A DNA stretch of 64,000 bases from assembly GCA_035532415.1 (NCBI GenBank), contig DATKRB010000010.1, forward strand, positions 33,015 to 97,014. The letters are read 5' to 3'. The position numbers were made by a program, and so were the translations under genes. Shown here piece by piece: positions 59,659 to 64,000 of this stretch. The stretch's first letter is position 1. Each line of letters opens with the position of its first letter. Under the pieces are notes generated by a model, which had not been told where the DNA came from, ran no database searches, and was given only the letters and a program-made list of their open reading frames with translations. This DNA is from DATKRB01 sp035532415 (lineage in GTDB: Bacteria > Actinomycetota > Acidimicrobiia > Acidimicrobiales > RAAP-2).

Positions 59659-60404
59659 CGCGGCGGCCGCTTCTCGACGAAGGCCCGCGGGCCTTCCCGA
59701 TAGTCCTCGGTGGCCGACAGCTCCCGCATCGCCCGGCGACCTTCGGCGAAGGTCTCGTCGAAGGTCTGGTCGGCGCGCGCCCGCAGGATCCGAAGCGTCG
59801 CGCGGACGGCGAGCGGGGCGTTGGCGTTGATCCGGTCGGCCAGGGCCAGGGCGGCTTCGACCGCCCGGCCGGTGGGGCAGAGCTCGGCGACCATCCCCAG
59901 CGCGTGGGCCTGCTCCCCGTCCATCGAATCCCCCGTGAGCATCAACCTGGCCGCCACCTGGGGAGGGAGGACGCGGGGAAGCCGGGCCAGGCCCCCGGCG
60001 GCGGCGACCAACGAGCGCTTGACCTCTGGCAGGCCGAAGCGCGCCGCCGGCGAGGCGACGATCAGGTCGCAGGCCAGTGCGATCTCGCAACCCCCGGCCA
60101 GCGCCGGTCCGTCCACCGCGGCGATGAGGGGTTTCGTCCGCTCCCGCGTGACGATGCCGGCGAAGTTGCCGCGCTCGGTGAACATGTACTTGTCGTCGCC
60201 GGAGGCGAAGAGCTTCAGGTCGGCGCCGGCCGAGAAGCTCGAACCGGCACCGGTCAGGACACCGGACCAGAGCTCGTCGTCGGCTTCGAGCCGGTCGATG
60301 GCCGACTCGAGCCCCTCGGCCACCTCGCGATCGACCGCGTTGCGGGCCTCCGGGCGGTTGATGGTCAGCAGGGCGGTGCGCCCGTGCACGGCGAATTCGA
60401 TCAT
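59643..60404 (-). CDS. Enoyl-CoA hydratase/isomerase family protein
   Basis: A 253-residue crotonase-fold protein: INRPEARNAV, SSFSAGADLKLFA (oxyanion hole), VDGPALAGGCEIALACDLIVA (landmark GGCEIALACD) and GLPEVKRSL. It likely hydrates 2-enoyl-CoA. The usual second Glu of hydratases is hard to place, so isomerase or another crotonase activity is possible. ATG 60404 follows GGAGGAA. First gene of the run with the thiolase and FadD. Confidence 0.9.
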   Translation of the reverse strand: MIEFAVHGRTALLTINRPEARNAVDREVAEGLESAIDRLEADDELWSGVLTGAGSSFSAGADLKLFASGDDKYMFTERGNFAGIVTRERTKPLIAAVDGPALAGGCEIALACDLIVASPAARFGLPEVKRSLVAAAGGLARLPRVLPPQVAARLMLTGDSMDGEQAHALGMVAELCPTGRAVEAALALADRINANAPLAVRATLRILRARADQTFDETFAEGRRAMRELSATEDYREGPRAFVEKRPPRWQGR

Positions 60405-60548
60405 CGGGTTCCTCCATCCGACCGGCACTCGGCACCGACCGGCTTCCAACGGGCTTGCGACGATCGTGGGATCGAGCCCCTGCCCGGACGATGTTACCGA
60501 TCGCCCGGACGGGGGTCCGTCGAGCCGCCTTCTGCTAAGCACGGTGGA

Positions 60549-61004
60549 GTGCACGATGGGGGCAAGGTCACCAAGATCGAAGAGATCGCCGACGACGAGC
60601 CGGGGATGTTCCAGCGTGGCCATCCCGCCGCCGACTTCCTCCGTTCGTGGGACTGGCCGGTGTTGGAGCAGACCCCCGGGCACCTGCGGGTGCGGGCTTC
60701 GCTGTCCGACCGGGCGAAGAACCGCCGGGACCAGCTCTTCGGCGGCTTCACCGCCACGTACGTCGACCTGGTCGCCACTGCCACCCTCCGCCTCAGCCTC
60801 GCCGGCGACGCGCGGGTGTGGCTGGCGACGACCGGCATGCGACTCGAGTACCTGGCTCCGGTCGTCGGCCCGACCTTCGTCATCGACAGCCGGATCGTCA
60901 CGACGCGGGGTCGCACCAGCGTCGTCGACACCCGGTTCCTCGACGACGACGGCGAGGTGACGGTGCACGCGGTGACGTCGCTCAGGATCCTGCCCGTCGC
61001 CTGA
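60549..61004 (+). CDS. PaaI-family hotdog thioesterase
   Basis: A 151-residue hotdog-fold protein: KNRRDQLFGGFTATYVDLVATATL (landmarks LFGGFTATYVD) is the PaaI/YbgC-like catalytic region with Asp, followed by TTGMRLEYLAPVVG. It probably hydrolyses acyl-CoA thioesters. GTG 60549 was chosen; a poor -10 (TAAGCA) 7 bases upstream may make it leaderless. Convergent with the NDP-forming acyl-CoA synthetase gene. A 14-bp palindrome (CCGGGTCGACCCGG, 61005-61018) follows its stop. Confidence 0.8.
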   Translation: MHDGGKVTKIEEIADDEPGMFQRGHPAADFLRSWDWPVLEQTPGHLRVRASLSDRAKNRRDQLFGGFTATYVDLVATATLRLSLAGDARVWLATTGMRLEYLAPVVGPTFVIDSRIVTTRGRTSVVDTRFLDDDGEVTVHAVTSLRILPVA

Positions 61005-61052
61005 CCGGGTCGACCCGGGTCGTGTACTTGCGCCCCGCGCTCGCCGAGGCGC

Positions 61053-63128
61053 TCAGGCGAACAGCTCCACGACCGCGTCGGCGGCGAGGCACCCGCTCCC
61101 GAGCGGTCCGACGAACACCGGGTTCAGGTCGAGACTGGCCACAGGGGTCCGGGGATCGAGCAGGAGCCGTCCGACGGCGATCACCGCCGCCACGAACGAG
61201 GGCACGTCGGCGGGTGGCGCACCTCGGACGCCGGAGAGGCGGGGTGCGGCGCGCAGGCGGGACAGGGCTTCGTGCACCTCGTCCCCGTCGAACGGGGGGA
61301 GGAGCGCCTGCACGTCGGCGGCGATCTCCACCTCGATCCCCCCGGCCCCGACCAGCACGACGGGCCCGAACACCGGGTCCATCTTGGCGCCGATGAGCAG
61401 CTCGACGCCCCGAGCCATGCGGGCGACCAGCAGGCCGGGCGCCTCGGGATCGATGTCGTGGAGCACGGGCAGGATCTCGGCCGCCGCCGCCCTGAGACCG
61501 TCCTCGGTCGTGAGGTCCAACCGGACGAGCCCGCGTTCGGTCTTGTGGGGCGCAAGGGCGGTGCAGCCCTTCAGCGCGACCGGGGCTCCCAGCTCGGCCA
61601 GCGCCGCGACCGCCCCGTCGGCGTCGCGGCAGAGCCGGTGGGCGACCACGGGCACCCCGGCGGAGGCGACCAGGCCGAGCCCGGCGGCCTCGTCGAGCAG
61701 CTCGCCGTGAATGCCCTCGACCGGGGGCACGGCCACAGGGCGCCGGCGGCGAGCGGCGGCGACCAGCTCGCCGGAGCCGACGTACTGGGCGAGGGCGTCG
61801 ACCGCCGACGCCTCGGTGGCGAACGCCGGCACGCCGGCGCCGTCGAAGATCGCGGCGACCTCGGGTTGGCAGGTGGCGGCGACGACCGGCTTGCCGCTCC
61901 GCCGGGCGAGCTCCCCCGAATCGAGAGCCATCTGCTCCACCGAGTAGCCCTTTCCCACCGCCTGCAGGGCGATCAGCACGGCATCGACGGAGGGGTCGGC
62001 GCCGGCCAGGGGCAGGATTTCGGAGAAGATGCCGCCGTTCCCGATGAGGGCGGCGGTCAGGTCGATGGGATTGGTGGTCGTGGCGAAGCCCGGGAGGGCG
62101 CGGTCGAGCGCCGACCTGGTGGCCGCTGCGAGCTCGCTCATGGGCAGCCCGTGGTCCGAGGCGGCATCGGCGGCCTGCACGCAGGACGCGCCCGAGTTGC
62201 TGATGACCACGGTGCGCCTGCCGCGGGTCCTGCTCGGGCCGAGGTGGAGCGCGGCCGCCCGGACCAGGTCCTCGCAATCGCGGGCTCGCCAGATCCCGTG
62301 CTTCTGCAAGAAGGCGTCCACCAGCCGGTCCTCGTTGGCCAGGGCACCGGTATGGGACCGGGCGGCCGTCTGGCCCGCCGACGTGCGCCCCGCCTTGAGC
62401 GCCACCACCGGAAGGCCGCGGTCGCGGGCCACCCCGGCGAGCTCCGCCAGCGACCCTGTGTCGCTGATCGTCTCGAGGTAGAGCAGCAGCAGCGCCACGC
62501 CGGGGTCCCTCGCCACCTCCACGGCGAGCTCGCCGACCGTCACGTCGGCGTCGTTCCCCGTCCCGTACACGCCGCGGACACCGATGCCGCGCTCGCGCAG
62601 GAGCACGTAGGGGACGATGCTCATCGAACCCGACTGGCTGACCACGGCCACCGGTCCGGCGAGAGGCGGCTGCTCGCGCAGGACCGTCGAGAAGGTCAGC
62701 ATGGCGCCGGTGGCGATGTTGGCCGCGCCGTAGCAGTTGGGCCCCAGCATCCGCATGCCCGCGACCCGGGCCGCGGCGACCATGCGCTCCTGCGCCGCCC
62801 GCCCCTCCTCGGAGACCTCTGCGAACCCCGAGGCGATGACGATGGCCACCTTCACCCCGGCCGCGGCACAGGACCGGACGGCGTCCTCGGCGGCGCTCCC
62901 GCCCACGGCGACGACGGCCACCTCGGGGACCTCGGGCAGCGACGACACGTCCGGGTAACTGCGGAGACCCTGTACCTCGGTGCGGTTCGGGTTGATCGGG
63001 TACACCCGGCCGGCGAAGCGGTGCCGGCTCAGCAGGAAGAGCGGCCGGCCCCCGATGCGGTCGGGATCGTCGGATGCCCCGATGACGGCGACCGAGGCCG
63101 GGTCGAGCACCACCCCGAGCGTGCTCAC
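61053..63128 (-). CDS. NDP-forming acyl-CoA synthetase family protein
   Basis: A 691-residue single-chain homologue of ADP-forming acetyl-CoA synthetase. In order: CoA-binding Rossmann domain (SVAVIGASDDPDRIGG), succinyl-CoA ligase-like domain with catalytic His in ARSHTGALANED, and a C-terminal ATP-grasp domain (VALKGCTALAPHKTERG, ELLIGAKMDPVFGPV, LLDPRTPVASLDLNPV). It either makes acyl-CoA with ATP or recovers ATP from acyl-CoA. GTG 63128 overlaps the stop of the upstream enoyl-CoA hydratase gene. Confidence 0.92.
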   Translation of the reverse strand: MSTLGVVLDPASVAVIGASDDPDRIGGRPLFLLSRHRFAGRVYPINPNRTEVQGLRSYPDVSSLPEVPEVAVVAVGGSAAEDAVRSCAAAGVKVAIVIASGFAEVSEEGRAAQERMVAAARVAGMRMLGPNCYGAANIATGAMLTFSTVLREQPPLAGPVAVVSQSGSMSIVPYVLLRERGIGVRGVYGTGNDADVTVGELAVEVARDPGVALLLLYLETISDTGSLAELAGVARDRGLPVVALKAGRTSAGQTAARSHTGALANEDRLVDAFLQKHGIWRARDCEDLVRAAALHLGPSRTRGRRTVVISNSGASCVQAADAASDHGLPMSELAAATRSALDRALPGFATTTNPIDLTAALIGNGGIFSEILPLAGADPSVDAVLIALQAVGKGYSVEQMALDSGELARRSGKPVVAATCQPEVAAIFDGAGVPAFATEASAVDALAQYVGSGELVAAARRRRPVAVPPVEGIHGELLDEAAGLGLVASAGVPVVAHRLCRDADGAVAALAELGAPVALKGCTALAPHKTERGLVRLDLTTEDGLRAAAAEILPVLHDIDPEAPGLLVARMARGVELLIGAKMDPVFGPVVLVGAGGIEVEIAADVQALLPPFDGDEVHEALSRLRAAPRLSGVRGAPPADVPSFVAAVIAVGRLLLDPRTPVASLDLNPVFVGPLGSGCLAADAVVELFA

Positions 63129-64000
63129 GCAGTTTGGCCCGGCAATGGTCGGACGGCGTCCACCAGCCCCCATTGGAGGGCGTCCCGGGCGGTGATCTCC
63201 GAGGCCGACAGCGCCATGTAGGCGGTGCGGTGACGGCCGATCCGGGCGAGGATGCTGGCGGTGCCGCCCGCGCCGGGTACGAGGCCCATCGGCACCTCCG
63301 GCAGCCGGAAGGTCGTGCCGGGCGCGGCGACGACGAGGGGGCAGAACGCCGGGAGCTCGATCCCGGCGCCCACGCAGCTGCCGTGCACCCATGCGGTGGC
63401 CCCGACGGCCTGCAACAGCAGCCCGGGGAGCCGGCTGGTCCTCACGCGGTGGGCGGTGACCGGGTCCGCCGCCGTGCCGAACTGGCTGAGGTCGCCGCCG
63501 CTGCAGAACGACGGCCCACGGCCGAGGAGCCGGACCGGCGGGCACGAGGGCAGCGCGGCCAGGGATCGCAGGATGTCCACCAGCCGGTCACGGGTCGCCG
63601 AGTCGTACGCGTTCCGGACGTGGGGTCGGTTGAGGGCGATCGTCACGACCTCCCCGTCGTTGCCGACCTCCACCGGCTCGTCCACGGGCCGGTACGTCAT
63701 CGGGGGCCGTTGGGCCAGCCACGACGAGAATTCCGGGCCGGCCAGGAGCATCGAGTAGGCCAGTGACTCGCCCATGGTCGCCTCGGCGGTCGAGAGGTGC
63801 TCGTTGAGCCGGAGCAACTGGGCCATCACGCAGGCGGCCATCGGCGCCCGGCGGCACGTCAGGGCGATGGAGGCCAGCGCGGCGTCGAGGTCCGCGACGC
63901 CGGTCCAGCCCGGTGCCGCCGGACCGCGGCAGAGCAGGGCGTCGAAGATCCCGGTCGGCACCTCCGGCCGGGCCCGCTCGGAGACCCCGACGACGATCCG
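63125..64000 (-). CDS. Enoyl-CoA hydratase/isomerase family protein, 5' end outside window
   Basis: Reading frame open to the right edge, so the N-terminus is missing; about 291 residues are visible. Crotonase blocks are IALNRPHVRNAYDS, GRGPSFCSGGDLSQFG (oxyanion hole), GSCVGAGIELPAFC and FRLPEVPMGLVPGAGG. The first 90 visible residues (VVGVSERARPEVPTG and onward) are an extra domain before the fold. The stop overlaps the GTG of the acyl-CoA synthetase gene, so they form one operon. Confidence 0.88.
   Translation of the reverse strand, partial: RIVVGVSERARPEVPTGIFDALLCRGPAAPGWTGVADLDAALASIALTCRRAPMAACVMAQLLRLNEHLSTAEATMGESLAYSMLLAGPEFSSWLAQRPPMTYRPVDEPVEVGNDGEVVTIALNRPHVRNAYDSATRDRLVDILRSLAALPSCPPVRLLGRGPSFCSGGDLSQFGTAADPVTAHRVRTSRLPGLLLQAVGATAWVHGSCVGAGIELPAFCPLVVAAPGTTFRLPEVPMGLVPGAGGTASILARIGRHRTAYMALSASEITARDALQWGLVDAVRPLPGQTA

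Noticed and set aside
61005..61018. CCGGGTCGACCCGG as a strong terminator
   Set aside because: A 14-bp palindrome without loop gives only a 5-bp stem with a 4-base loop; too weak to call on its own.
1..64000. Mobile elements, tRNA or rRNA genes, riboswitches
   Set aside because: No transposase, integrase, tRNA-like cloverleaf or known riboswitch core was seen on reading; a covariance-model scan (tRNAscan, Infernal) would be needed to be certain.

Overview
The window is very GC-rich and densely coded on both strands. Many starts are GTG, neighbouring genes often overlap by 4 bases (GTGA or ATGA), and several genes have a TANNNT -10 hexamer only 6-7 bases before the start codon, i.e. leaderless transcripts. 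Together with F420/LLM-type oxidoreductases, many acyl-CoA genes, an LigC/PrimC-type DNA repair set and a Sap/GAP-family membrane protein, this points to a free-living actinomycete (Actinomycetota), possibly of the Acidimicrobiia. The class is an inference from gene content only. I saw no rRNA, tRNA, transposase, phage or CRISPR sequence. No stretch without a gene exceeds about 300 bases.

Layout. (1) 1-1618: tail of an LLM/F420 oxidoreductase and a secreted SGNH hydrolase. (2) 1.7-11.1 kb: a stress or dormancy-type locus (phosphoribosyltransferase-dienelactone hydrolase fusion, acidic small protein, PEP synthase, phosphoglycerate kinase, PfkB kinase, PspA, DUF2267, erythromycin-esterase family). 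Four short upstream sites resemble the mycobacterial DosR box. (3) 11.2-20.1 kb: an eight-gene, mostly overlapping operon: GntR regulator, a complete BMP-type ABC importer, a biuret-hydrolase-like protein fused behind a catalytically dead copy of itself, an amidase and an AtzH-like protein. It ends in a 17-bp perfect terminator hairpin. This looks like uptake and hydrolysis of biuret or another ureide. (4) 20.1-24.7 kb: CaiB-type CoA-transferase, a rhodanese-persulfide dioxygenase fusion behind a CstR-like operator, an LLM oxidoreductase and an alpha/beta hydrolase.

(5) 24.8-37.2 kb: membrane and stress proteins (DUF2252 plus a small coupled membrane protein, two SHOCT proteins, a MalT-like LuxR regulator, a Sap/GAP protein, DUF6325, several unassigned membrane proteins, a channel-like protein). 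(6) 37.2-42.0 kb: a divergent FtsH-like protease, a PEBP protein, a short-chain dehydrogenase and CoxM/CoxS subunits of a molybdenum hydroxylase without the catalytic subunit. (7) 42.3-53.6 kb: acyl-CoA dehydrogenases, MBL hydrolase, MFS exporter and a DUF35/thiolase pair, mixed with DNA repair genes (5'-3' exonuclease, LigC, LigD-type polymerase, HhH-PHP protein). (8) 53.8-56.5 kb: aldo/keto reductase and the molybdenum cofactor genes mogA-like and moeA. (9) 56.5-64 kb: a run of coupled acyl-CoA genes (FadD, thiolase, enoyl-CoA hydratases, NDP-forming acyl-CoA synthetase, hotdog thioesterase), continuing past the right edge.

The most notable items are the fused active/inactive biuret-hydrolase pair inside a full importer operon, the DosR-like locus, the CstR-like operator, the variant FtsH, and many short tandem repeats confined to intergenic DNA.
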